From the NCBI RefSeq assembly GCF_001544515.1, contig NZ_FCOL02000021.1:50858-114857 (forward strand): a stretch of DNA of 64,000 nt, read 5' to 3'. Below are positions 56,102 to 63,688 of this stretch, piece after piece. The notes below the pieces were generated by a model. The model had not been told where the DNA came from and did not search any database. It saw only the letters and a list, made by a program, of their open reading frames with translations. A program made the position numbers and the translations under genes. Within the stretch, counting starts at the first letter, position 1; each line of letters opens with the position of its first letter. The stretch is from Caballeronia terrestris (GTDB lineage: Bacteria > Pseudomonadota > Gammaproteobacteria > Burkholderiales > Burkholderiaceae).

Positions 56102-56643
56102 CCGAGACCTACACGCTGCCTGTGCCGCAGCAGCGCGCGTGGGAAGCGCTGAACGACACCGAGATCCTGCGCGCGTGCATTCCGGGCTGCGAGAGCATCG
56201 ATGCCGATGGCGAGAACGCGTACGCGGTGGCGATGACGGCATCGGTCGGACCAGTGAAGGCGCGTTTCAAGGGGCGCATGAACCTCACTGAGATCGACGC
56301 CCCGCACACGTACACGATCGTTTTCGAAGGACAGGGCGGCGCGGCGGGTTTCAGCAAGGGCAGCGCGAAGGTAAATCTCGAACCCGGCGACGATGCCGAA
56401 TCGACGGTGTTGTCGTACAGCGCGAACGCGCAGGTCGGCGGGAAGCTCGCGCAGATCGGCTCACGGCTCGTCGATGGGGCGGCGCGCAAGATTGCCGGGG
56501 AATTTTTCAAGCGCTTCAGCGCGCAGTTTCGGGACGCTGAAGCGCAGGGCAACGAGGCATCGGAGGAAGGTGAAAGCGCCGCCGATGACGACGTGGAAAG
56601 CAAGGGAAAGAAATCATGGACAGCGTGGATCTCGAAGTCCTGA
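56092..56643 (+). CDS. CoxG-family SRPBCC protein
   Basis: Protein of 183 residues with the START-like fold of CO dehydrogenase subunit G (MELTETYTLPVPQQRAWEAL, CIPGCESIDADGENAYAVAM, KGSAKVNLEPGDDAESTVLS). CoxG is thought to recruit the enzyme to the membrane or carry a hydrophobic ligand. The last 30 residues are acidic then basic (EASEEGESAADDDVESKGKK). It overlaps its neighbours at both ends. Confidence 0.92.
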   Translation: MELTETYTLPVPQQRAWEALNDTEILRACIPGCESIDADGENAYAVAMTASVGPVKARFKGRMNLTEIDAPHTYTIVFEGQGGAAGFSKGSAKVNLEPGDDAESTVLSYSANAQVGGKLAQIGSRLVDGAARKIAGEFFKRFSAQFRDAEAQGNEASEEGESAADDDVESKGKKSWTAWISKS

Positions 56644-57638
56644 AGAACAGCGCGCGATGGCTCGACGAGGGGCATCGCGTGCTCCTCGTCACGGTGGTGA
56701 AGACGTGGGGATCGTCGCCGAGGCCGGAGGGCGCGATGCTCGCCGTGCGCGATGACGGACACGTGGTGGGCTCGGTGTCGGGCGGGTGTATCGAGGACGA
56801 TTTGATCGATCGCGTGCGGCAGCGTGGGATCGAGCAGACGTTGCCGGAAGCCGTGAAGTACGGGATCACGGCGGAGGAGGCGCATCGGTTCGGGCTGCCT
56901 TGCGGCGGGACGATCCAGCTCGTGCTGGAGCCGTTGACTGTATCGAGCGGGATCGCGGAACTGTGCGAGGCGGTGGAGGCGGGGCGGCTTGTCGCGCGCT
57001 CGCTGGATATGGCGACTGGGGCGGTGCGCATGGAGCCGGCGCAGGCTACCGATGGCGTTGTCTTCGATGAAGCGACGCTGCTGACGATTCACGGACCGCG
57101 GTATCGGATGCTGGTGATCGGGGCGGGGCAGTTATCGCGGTATCTGTGCAACATCGCGGTGGGGCTGGATTATCAGGTGACGGTGTGCGATCCGCGCGAA
57201 GAGTACACGGACGAGTGGGACGTGCCGGGGACGCACGTCGTGCGGACCATGCCCGACGATACCGTCATGGAGATGAATCTCGATGAACGGTGTGCTGTTA
57301 TTGCGCTGACGCATGATCCGAAGCTCGATGATCTTGCGTTGATGGAGGCTTTGAAAACGCCCGCGTTTTATGTGGGGGCTTTGGGGTCTCGGAGGAATAA
57401 TGCGGCTCGGCGGGAACGGTTGAAGGAGTTTGATCTTTCGGAACTTGAATTGGCGCGGCTGCATGGGCCGGTCGGGATTTATATCGGCAGTCGCACACCG
57501 CCGGAAATCGCGGTTTCGATTCTGGCCGAAGTGACGGCGGCCAAGAATGGGGTTTCGTTGCCGGAGTTGCTTAAGGTGGAAGGCGCTAAAGCGGCCAGAG
57601 AGGTGGCGGGAGCTAGCGGGGTTGTTTGTGATGCTTGA
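56616..57638 (+). CDS. XdhC/CoxI family molybdenum-cofactor insertion protein
   Basis: Protein of 340 residues that prepares and inserts the sulphurated molybdenum cofactor into xanthine-oxidase-type enzymes. The N-terminal XdhC_CoxI domain has TWGSSPRPEGAMLAVRDDGH and GSVSGGCIEDDLIDRVR. The C-terminal Rossmann domain has MLVIGAGQLSRYLCNIAVGL and YVGALGSRRNNAARRERLKE. It overlaps coxG by 28 bases. The last third uses more T-ending codons (GTT, CTT, TTG) than neighbouring genes, a drift seen only here in the operon. Confidence 0.92.
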   Translation: MDSVDLEVLKNSARWLDEGHRVLLVTVVKTWGSSPRPEGAMLAVRDDGHVVGSVSGGCIEDDLIDRVRQRGIEQTLPEAVKYGITAEEAHRFGLPCGGTIQLVLEPLTVSSGIAELCEAVEAGRLVARSLDMATGAVRMEPAQATDGVVFDEATLLTIHGPRYRMLVIGAGQLSRYLCNIAVGLDYQVTVCDPREEYTDEWDVPGTHVVRTMPDDTVMEMNLDERCAVIALTHDPKLDDLALMEALKTPAFYVGALGSRRNNAARRERLKEFDLSELELARLHGPVGIYIGSRTPPEIAVSILAEVTAAKNGVSLPELLKVEGAKAAREVAGASGVVCDA

Positions 57639-57721
57639 GTTCGGAGGTTGGGCGGATCGCGCGCGCGAATCGCGACCTTCCTTGAGCGCAACGTCGTAGA
57701 GCCAGTCTCCGTTTCAACTCA

Positions 57722-57976
57722 CGCGCTCGTGTAAAGCGCGACTCCTGATGATTAAAAAAATAGTAGGGTGTGTTTTATAGTGCACCCCTCGCGCTCGTGT
57801 TGAGCGCGACGTCGAAAATCGCGAAGCGCTAATTTCAACGGGCGCGCTGGCGAAGAAACCGTTTCTGCCATGTCACGCATGGAAAATCAAAACGTGGACG
57901 GCGCGAGAGCGATCCTGCGCTTGCACTTCCGAAGTCATCTCGAATTCGTCTCACCCGCGCGCTCGCAATGAGCGCG
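57722..57976. repeat. Three copies of the palindrome CGCGCT-N7-AGCGCG
   Basis: The copies lie at 57722-57740, 57790-57808 and 57958-57976. Each can fold as a 6-pair hairpin with a 7-base loop; the first two share the loop start CGTGT. A decayed relative (TTGAGCGCAACGTCG) lies upstream at about 57682. They resemble REP-type intergenic elements. Confidence 0.6.
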
Positions 57977-58155
57977 AGGGGCCGCCAATCGCCTGTGCGG
58001 AAAGCGCGCGTCGAAGCGCGGAGATGGTTTCCAGTCTTTACCGCTCGACGCTGCATGACCCGATTCCAAAAGAAGCTGGCGTTCTCAAACCCCATCAAAG
58101 CGTCAACGATTGCAAACCTTAACGCCCCTTCAACGCTATCTCCCTCACTCCCATA

Positions 58156-58170
58156 TAATAATCATTCTCA
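58156..58170 (-). promoter_or_regulatory. Fur-box-like operator upstream of the PepSY gene
   Basis: On the minus strand it reads TGAGAATGATTATTA, 13 of 15 matches to the Fur 7-1-7 core TGATAATGATTATCA. It lies 49 bases before the start of the following gene, a position expected to block its promoter when iron is plentiful. Confidence 0.75.
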
Positions 58171-58218
58171 TTTGGTCGACCGCAGCCCAAAGCAACGAAC
58201 GAGGAAAAGGACCATCGA

Positions 58219-59442
58219 ATGCGAGGCAACTTCCTGACCGGCGAACGCCCCGCCAAGCTGACGCCATCAGCGCAAGCCTCCTCGCAGCCCACCTCCGGCG
58301 ACGATCACCGCAAGCGCGGCATGAGCCAGCGCTCTTTGCGCATCTGGTCGATCGTGCATCGCTGGACAAGCCTGATCTGCACCGCGTTCATGCTTTTGCT
58401 CTGCCTGACGGGCTTGCCGCTGGTCTTCGACCACGAGCTTGACGTCGTCCTCGGCGATGCGATCGAAGCGCCCGAACTGCCCGCCTCGCAGGCGAACGCG
58501 CGCGCGACCTACGACCAAATTCTGGCGGCAGCACTGAAGAAACACCCCGGCCACGTCCCGCAATACATGATCTGGGAGCCGGACGAGCCGTTGCTGCCGG
58601 TGATCGTCACCGCGCCGCGCGCCGATACCCCGCCCGACGACACGTTAAGCACCGTCGTCGACGGCCGCACCGCGCAGGCGCTCGGCCTGCCGCCCGGCAA
58701 GGGATCGCTCAAGTTCGTGCTTTTGAAACTGCACGTCGACATGTTCGCCGGCCTCGCCGGCAAGCTCTTTCTCGGCGCGATGGGTGTGATGTTCCTGGCG
58801 GCGGTCGTGTCGGGCGTCGTCGTGTATATGCCGTTCTGGCGCAAGGTCGGGCTCGGGCGCGTGCGGCTGAAGAAGAAGCGGCGCATCGTGTGGCTCGACT
58901 GGCACAACGCGCTCGGCATGCTGACGCTCGTGTGGGCGATCATCGTCGGCGGGACGGGGTCGATCAACACGCTCGCCGATCTGCTGCTCGAAGCCTGGCG
59001 CAACGATCAGCTCGCGCAGATGCTCGCGCCGTATCAGGGCAAGCCGCCGGTGATCGCGAGCGCCTCCGTCGATGATGCCGTGAAGGTCGCGCGCGGCGTC
59101 GCGCCGGACATGATCCCGTCGTTCGTCGCGTTTCCGGGCACGCGCTTCAGCAGCCCGCATCACTACACGGTGTTCATGCGTGGCGACGGAATTCTCACGA
59201 CGCGGATGCTGCGGCCGGTGCTCATCGATGCATCGACGGGCACGCTGACTGATTCGCGCGAATTGCCGTGGTACTTGAAGCTGCTGTTGGGCTCGCAGCC
59301 GCTGCATTTCGGCGACTTCGGCGGGATGCCGCTCAAAATCTTCTGGGCCGCGTTCGATGTATTAACGATCGTTGTTTTGGGAAGCGGCCTGTATCTCTGG
59401 CTGACGCGCCATAACAAGCGCAAGCGCGGCGCATCGGCGTAA
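58219..59442 (+). CDS. PepSY-associated transmembrane protein, iron-regulated type
   Basis: Inner-membrane protein of 407 residues with the PepSY_TM layout. The first membrane helix follows RIWSIVHRWTSLICTAFMLL, a second is LFLGAMGVMFLAAVVSGVVV, then WLDWHNALGMLTLVWAIIVG, and a last helix AAFDVLTIVVLGSGLYLWLT lies near the C terminus. A PepSY domain lies between helices 1 and 2. Relatives act with siderophore uptake, some as reductases of ferric siderophores. The ATG follows AAAGGA at good spacing; an ATG at 58321 is an alternative. A Fur-like box upstream supports iron control. Confidence 0.88.
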   Translation: MRGNFLTGERPAKLTPSAQASSQPTSGDDHRKRGMSQRSLRIWSIVHRWTSLICTAFMLLLCLTGLPLVFDHELDVVLGDAIEAPELPASQANARATYDQILAAALKKHPGHVPQYMIWEPDEPLLPVIVTAPRADTPPDDTLSTVVDGRTAQALGLPPGKGSLKFVLLKLHVDMFAGLAGKLFLGAMGVMFLAAVVSGVVVYMPFWRKVGLGRVRLKKKRRIVWLDWHNALGMLTLVWAIIVGGTGSINTLADLLLEAWRNDQLAQMLAPYQGKPPVIASASVDDAVKVARGVAPDMIPSFVAFPGTRFSSPHHYTVFMRGDGILTTRMLRPVLIDASTGTLTDSRELPWYLKLLLGSQPLHFGDFGGMPLKIFWAAFDVLTIVVLGSGLYLWLTRHNKRKRGASA

Positions 59443-59463
59443 AAAAAGGACCGAATACGGTCC
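59441..59463 (-). terminator. Terminator of the minus-strand PepSY gene
   Basis: GGACCG (59448-59453) pairs with CGGTCC (59458-59463). On the minus strand the stem is followed by seven T (59447-59441). It lies between two convergent stop codons. Confidence 0.82.
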
Positions 59464-59481
59464 TGGTTCGGAGTCAAACGA

Positions 59482-60216
59482 TCACATCATCCCGCAAACC
59501 ACCATCGCCACGATCGACGCCCCGACGAGCACCGCGCCCACCGTCCGCCGTTTATTCAGCTCGGTCCAAAGCAGCACCCCCGTCAGCGAAAGCAAAATAA
59601 TGCTGCCCGCAAGCGTATCGATGAGCAGAACCCACCCGACGCTCAGTCCCACGCCCTTGTGCAGATTGCTCATCGTCGCGAGGAAGCTGTTGTCCGTGCG
59701 CTTCACCGACACGAAGCCGTTCCCCACCCAATATTCCGCCGATACCCCGCCACTCGGCGAAGCCACCATCACGGTCCACTGTTCGGGTTGCATCGTCTTC
59801 TGATCGCCCCACGCGACGGCCCGCGCCGGTTCGCGCTTCACGCGTCCGAGATTGCCTTCGAGTTTCAGCTCATGCTTGAGCCAGCCGCCCAGTTCCTTCG
59901 GCGACTTCAATCCTTCTACAGGCAGCGGAAGCTGCATCTGCGAGACCTGCGGCTCGCCGGTCGAAATCCGCAGCGGCCCGCCGCGATGATTCAGCAAGAA
60001 CCCCGTCGTGCCGAACAGCAGTCCGAGCACCGCGCCCCACAGGCCGACCCATCCGTGAATCTTGCGCAGCCACTTGATGAACGTCGCGCGACGCGAGCGG
60101 TTCTTGCGGACCGCCTCCTCGGCGTCGTCAATGAGGCGATGCGCGCCATGTTCCTTGTAATGCATCGGGGATGCGTTCGATGTCCGCGGGGGCTTGATGG
60201 TTTCGGGCGCGTTCAC
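59482..60216 (-). CDS. Second PepSY-associated transmembrane protein
   Basis: Membrane protein of 244 residues. The frame is open to 60327, but the GTG at 60216 with GGAGA six bases upstream is the best start (VNAPETIKPPRTSNA). Helices are RKIHGWVGLWGAVLGLLFGT, SVGWVLLIDTLAGSIILLSL and VGAVLVGASIVAMVVCGMM. The soluble part (QWTVMVASPSGGVSAEYWVG) resembles a PepSY domain. It converges with the other PepSY gene and has its own Fur-like box, so the two likely respond together to iron limitation. Confidence 0.85.
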   Translation of the reverse strand: MNAPETIKPPRTSNASPMHYKEHGAHRLIDDAEEAVRKNRSRRATFIKWLRKIHGWVGLWGAVLGLLFGTTGFLLNHRGGPLRISTGEPQVSQMQLPLPVEGLKSPKELGGWLKHELKLEGNLGRVKREPARAVAWGDQKTMQPEQWTVMVASPSGGVSAEYWVGNGFVSVKRTDNSFLATMSNLHKGVGLSVGWVLLIDTLAGSIILLSLTGVLLWTELNKRRTVGAVLVGASIVAMVVCGMM

Positions 60217-60287
60217 GCGTCTCTCCGTTGTTCGGCAGAAAAGAAAGGCCAACAGCGGTCGACGCATCGACCCACTTTGGCCACAAA

Positions 60288-60302
60288 TGAGAATCGTTAT
60301 CA
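60288..60302 (+). promoter_or_regulatory. Fur-box-like operator upstream of the second PepSY gene
   Basis: TGAGAATCGTTATCA matches the Fur core TGATAATGATTATCA at 12 of 15 positions and lies about 70 bases before the GTG start of the minus-strand gene. Confidence 0.72.
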
Positions 60303-60326
60303 TTACATGGCCAAGGGGTTTAGACA

Positions 60327-60345
60327 ACGCTTTGCAATAAAGCGT
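60327..60345. terminator. Hairpin after srkA, possible weak terminator
   Basis: ACGCTTT (60327-60333) pairs perfectly with AAAGCGT (60339-60345), loop GCAAT, just beyond the srkA stop. No T run follows on the minus strand, so termination is uncertain. Confidence 0.35.
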
Positions 60346-60351
60346 AAAAAT

Positions 60352-61395
60352 TCAGACCGGCCAGAGCGGTCCTTCCTCCATCGCGCCGACTTGTTCGCGC
60401 AGTTCGAGGATGCGGTCTTCCCAATAACGTTGCGTATTGAACCAGGGGAAGGCGGCGGGGAACGCGGGGTCGTCCCAGCGGCGCGCGAGCCATGCCGCGT
60501 AATGAATCAGCCGCAGCGTGCGCAGCGCTTCGACGAGATGCAGTTCGCGCGGCTCGAAATCGCAAAAATCCTCGTAGCCGGCGAGCAGATCGCCCAGCGC
60601 GCGCGACGCCTCCGCGCGCTCGCCCGGCAGCAGTAGCCACAGGTCCTGGATCGCGGGGCCCATGCGGCTGTCGTCGAAATCGACGAAATGCGGGCCCGCG
60701 TCGGTCCAGAGCACGTTGCTCGGATGACAGTCGCCGTGAAGACGAATCGGCGCGACGTCGCCCGCGCGCTCGAAACAGCGCTCGACGCCCTCCAGCGCCA
60801 TTTTCACGACCGTCTCATAAGCCTCGCGCACGTCGCGCGGAACGAAGCCGTGCGTCAGCAGGAATTCGCGCGGCTCGTAGCCGAAGCTCTGGATATCGAG
60901 CGTCGGCCGCTCGCGATACGGCTCGATGCCACCCACCGCGTGAATCCGCCCGATGAAGCGCCCGAGCCATTCGAGCGTGTCGGAACGATCGATATCGGGT
61001 GCGCGGCCGCCGCGACGTTCGAAGATCGAAAAGCGAAAGCCGTCGAAACGATGCAGCGACGTGCCGTCGAGCACGCGCGCGGGCACCGCCGGAATCTCGC
61101 GCCGATACAACTCGGCGACGAACGCGTGCTCTTCGAGAATCGCCTGATCCGACCAACGATGCGGCCGGTAAAACTTCGCGACGACCGGCGGACCGTCTTC
61201 CATGCCGACCTGATAGACGCGGTTTTCGTAGCTGTTGAGCGGGAGCATGCGCCCGTCGGTGCGTTCGCCGAGCGGGAGGAGGACGCTGTCGAGCGCATCG
61301 AGGACGCGCTCGGGCGTGAGATCGGCGAAAGGAGGAGCCGGATGCGCGTCGCCGGATGACGGCGTGCCGGGTGCTTCGGAATGGTCTGAGTTCAT
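60352..61395 (-). CDS. srkA: Stress response Ser/Thr kinase SrkA (RdoA/YihE family)
   Basis: Eukaryotic-like (choline-kinase-fold) protein kinase of 347 residues that in E. coli protects against stress-induced death. The ATG at 61395 gives MNSDHSEAPGTPSSGDAHPA; the frame is open further up. Signatures are LNSYENRVYQVGMEDGPPVV then AKFYRP (ATP Lys), the catalytic loop IRLHGDCHPSNVLWTDAGPH and the metal motif FVDFDDSRMGPAIQDLWLLL. It precedes the Fur-controlled PepSY gene on the same strand. Confidence 0.93.
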   Translation of the reverse strand: MNSDHSEAPGTPSSGDAHPAPPFADLTPERVLDALDSVLLPLGERTDGRMLPLNSYENRVYQVGMEDGPPVVAKFYRPHRWSDQAILEEHAFVAELYRREIPAVPARVLDGTSLHRFDGFRFSIFERRGGRAPDIDRSDTLEWLGRFIGRIHAVGGIEPYRERPTLDIQSFGYEPREFLLTHGFVPRDVREAYETVVKMALEGVERCFERAGDVAPIRLHGDCHPSNVLWTDAGPHFVDFDDSRMGPAIQDLWLLLPGERAEASRALGDLLAGYEDFCDFEPRELHLVEALRTLRLIHYAAWLARRWDDPAFPAAFPWFNTQRYWEDRILELREQVGAMEEGPLWPV

Positions 61396-61445
61396 TCCGG
61401 CATTATCCGCGCATCGGCTTTGATCAGCCGGCGCCCAATCCGCGT

Positions 61446-61658
61446 TCAGTGAACGACGGAATTCGCCGGCCGGACGACGTCGCCGGTATCGATGAGATCT
61501 TCGAGGAAGAACGGTTCCGTGTTGAGCAGTTGCGACACACCGGGCTCGCCCGCGTACCACGCGACCATTGCCATGTCGCCAAGAATTCGCATCACGATGC
61601 CGCGCGCCCCTTGAGGCACGGCGATATGCACGGAGCGGACGATCGAGCCGATTTGCAT
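61446..61658 (-). CDS. Hypothetical 70-residue protein
   Basis: Soluble protein of 70 residues (MQIGSIVRSVHIAVPQGARG start, DTGDVVRPANSVVH end) with no family that I recognise. The pattern of short hydrophobic strands (GIVMRILGDMAMVAWYAGEP) suggests a small beta-barrel. It is supported by a ribosome-binding-like GGGGA before the ATG and by a well-formed promoter about 40 to 65 bases upstream. It lies 50 bases before srkA on the same strand. Confidence 0.7.
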   Translation of the reverse strand: MQIGSIVRSVHIAVPQGARGIVMRILGDMAMVAWYAGEPGVSQLLNTEPFFLEDLIDTGDVVRPANSVVH

Positions 61659-62005
61659 GATGAATCCCCGTCAGAGTGCCGGCTGTACCGGTCAATTATG
61701 GTTACCAAGCACGGACTGTCCAGGGTTCGTGCACCAGACTGCAGGCCGCTCGAGCGTCGCCTGAGGCGGGCTCGCGCGGCTTTGTGACAAGACGTTGCGC
61801 TACTACTTTAGCGCATCGCGGTGCGCGCGGTCCAAGAGGGCGTGCGCGGAAACCCACGTAGCAATTTTTGGCGACTTGCAGGCTGCGACCGCCGCTGGTA
61901 AAGACGCCGTCGATGAAAGCCGCACGAAAGCGACTGGCGCGGCGACGGGCAGGGCGCGGCCATTCGGCGTAAGGTGATGAACTTTGCTTTTAAGGAGGCA
62001 TTGTC
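61659..62005. other. Divergent intergenic region before the MFS gene
   Basis: Besides the promoter of the 70-residue gene I see no gene or clear repeat. The MFS ribosome-binding site AAGGAGG is at 61992-61998; no plus-strand promoter is obvious. Confidence 0.5.
61695..61722 (-). promoter_or_regulatory. Promoter of the 70-residue protein gene
   Basis: On the minus strand, TGGACA (61722-61717) and CATAAT (61700-61695) are 16 bases apart, giving a leader of about 30 bases. Confidence 0.7.
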
Positions 62006-63271
62006 GTGACTCCCTCGCCGGCGCCGGACCGGCCCGCTTCGTCTGCGTCGTCTTCTTCTAACGCCCGCCGTCCTTCCACCGATCCCACGCCGTATCTCGA
62101 ACGCGGCTCGCGCGCTTACTGGCACGCGTCGCTCGCGCTGCTGTTCGCCGGTTACGCCACGTTCTCGCTGTTGTACTGTGTGCAGCCGCTGCTGCCGGAG
62201 TTCTCCGCGACGTTCGGCGTGAGTCCGGCGCAGAGCGCGCTGGCGGTGTCGGTATCGACGGCATCGCTCGCGATTGCGATTTTCGTCGCCGGATTCGTCT
62301 CCGAAGGATGGAGCCGCCATCGGCTGATGACGCTTTCGCTCTCGGCGTCGTCGGTGCTGACGATCATCGCCGCGTTCCTGCCGAGCTGGCACGGGCTGCT
62401 CGTCGTGCGCGCGCTCGAAGGGCTCGCGCTGGGCGGCGTGCCGGCGGTCGCGATGGCGTATCTCGCCGAGGAGGTCGAGCCCGAAGGCCTCGGTCTTGCG
62501 ATGGGCCTGTACGTCGGCGGCACGGCGATCGGCGGAATGGCCGGGCGCGTGATCAGCGGCGTGCTCGCAGATTTCTTCTCGTGGCGCGTGGCGATCGGCG
62601 GGATCGGCGCGCTCGGGCTGCTTTCGACGCTCGCGTTCCGCGTGCTCCTGCCGCCCTCGCGACGCTTCGTCCCGCGCCGCGGCATGGGCTTTCGCCATCA
62701 TCGACTAGCGCTGGCGACGCACCTTCGCAATCGCGACCTGCCCTTCCTCTTCCTGATGGGCTTCGTGCTGATGGGGAGCTTCGTCACGCTGTACAACTTC
62801 GTCGGCTACCGGCTGATCGACGAGCCGTTCAGGCTGAGCCAGACGCAGATCGGCGCGATTTTCACGGTGTATCTGACGGGCGTGGTGGCGTCGCCATGGT
62901 CCGGAAAAATGGCCGACGTTTTCGGTCGCGGGCGCGTGCTGATCGCGAGTCTTTTGCTGATGCTCAGCGGCGTGCTGCTGACGCTTTCGAATTCGCTGCC
63001 GATGATCATCGGCGGGATTGCCTGCGTCACGTTCGGGTTCTTCGCGGGGCATGCGGTGGCGAGTAGTTGGGTCGGACGACTGGCCACGCAGGCGAAAGGG
63101 CAGGCGGCGGCGCTTTATCTGCTGGCGTATTACATCGGGTCGAGTCTGATCGGCTCTTATGGCGGGCACTTCTGGACGGGGTTCGGATGGGGCGGCGTCG
63201 CGGGGCTCGTCGGCGCGTTGTTGCTGATCGGGCTGGCAGGGGCGGTGCATTTGAGTCGGCGGGAGGCTTAG
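62006..63271 (+). CDS. MFS transporter (YnfM-like)
   Basis: Major facilitator superfamily permease of 421 residues and 12 predicted helices. It starts at a GTG seven bases after AAGGAGG. Features are YATFSLLYCVQPLLPEFSAT, the motif A-like FVSEGWSRHRLMTLSLSAS between helices 2 and 3, GLALGGVPAVAMAYLAEEVE and the second-half GKMADVFGRGRVLIASLLLM. The pattern resembles YnfM/AraJ-type drug or arabinose exporters. Substrate unknown. Confidence 0.9.
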   Translation: MTPSPAPDRPASSASSSSNARRPSTDPTPYLERGSRAYWHASLALLFAGYATFSLLYCVQPLLPEFSATFGVSPAQSALAVSVSTASLAIAIFVAGFVSEGWSRHRLMTLSLSASSVLTIIAAFLPSWHGLLVVRALEGLALGGVPAVAMAYLAEEVEPEGLGLAMGLYVGGTAIGGMAGRVISGVLADFFSWRVAIGGIGALGLLSTLAFRVLLPPSRRFVPRRGMGFRHHRLALATHLRNRDLPFLFLMGFVLMGSFVTLYNFVGYRLIDEPFRLSQTQIGAIFTVYLTGVVASPWSGKMADVFGRGRVLIASLLLMLSGVLLTLSNSLPMIIGGIACVTFGFFAGHAVASSWVGRLATQAKGQAAALYLLAYYIGSSLIGSYGGHFWTGFGWGGVAGLVGALLLIGLAGAVHLSRREA

Positions 63272-63502
63272 TCTTTTCGTCTGATCGAAAGGAAAACGAA
63301 ATCGTCGGCGTGTCAGGGTTTTTCCGCGTCCGCTTAAATCGACCGCCCGCAAAGGCTTGCGGCATAAGGCACGGACGTTCGCTCCGCCGCGCTCAATTGC
63401 GGAATCCCGACGACACACCGTGATACGCGGCCTATACTCGAATCGCCAGTGCAGCGCCGGGCGAACGGCTCGACGCAAAAGCAAGACGATGGGAGACGAG
63501 CA

Positions 63503-63688
63503 ATGACGACGTACTTCACAATCGGTGACTTCATCCTGATCATCCCAATGGCGCTCGCCGGCGCGCTGTTTCTAGGCGCGATTCCTTGCGCGTCACACTT
63601 CAAGAACAATGTGCTCAGAGCTTTCGGCGCGCTGGTCGGTGTGCTGGTGGCGTTTTTGCTGGTCGAAGGGTTGCCTGCGTTGATATAG
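63503..63688 (+). CDS. Hypothetical small membrane protein
   Basis: Protein of 61 residues from ATG 63503 (GGGAGACGAG just upstream) with two hydrophobic segments, FILIIPMALAGALFLGAIPC and AFGALVGVLVAFLLVEGLPA. Only SHFKNNVLR lies between them. No family is recognised. It is monocistronic as far as seen. Confidence 0.65.
   Translation: MTTYFTIGDFILIIPMALAGALFLGAIPCASHFKNNVLRAFGALVGVLVAFLLVEGLPALI

Larger units (their letters stand above)
57639..58218. other. Intergenic region with REP-like palindromes and a Fur box
   Basis: No gene is seen in these 580 bases. A GGGTG/CACCC hairpin with an A/T-rich loop (near 57765-57787) may end the molybdenum-hydroxylase operon. Three copies of a short palindrome and a Fur-like site are listed separately. 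Confidence 0.55.

Noticed and set aside
57722..57976. CRISPR array
   Set aside because: The repeats are only 19 bases, unevenly spaced (68 and 168) and no cas genes are present.
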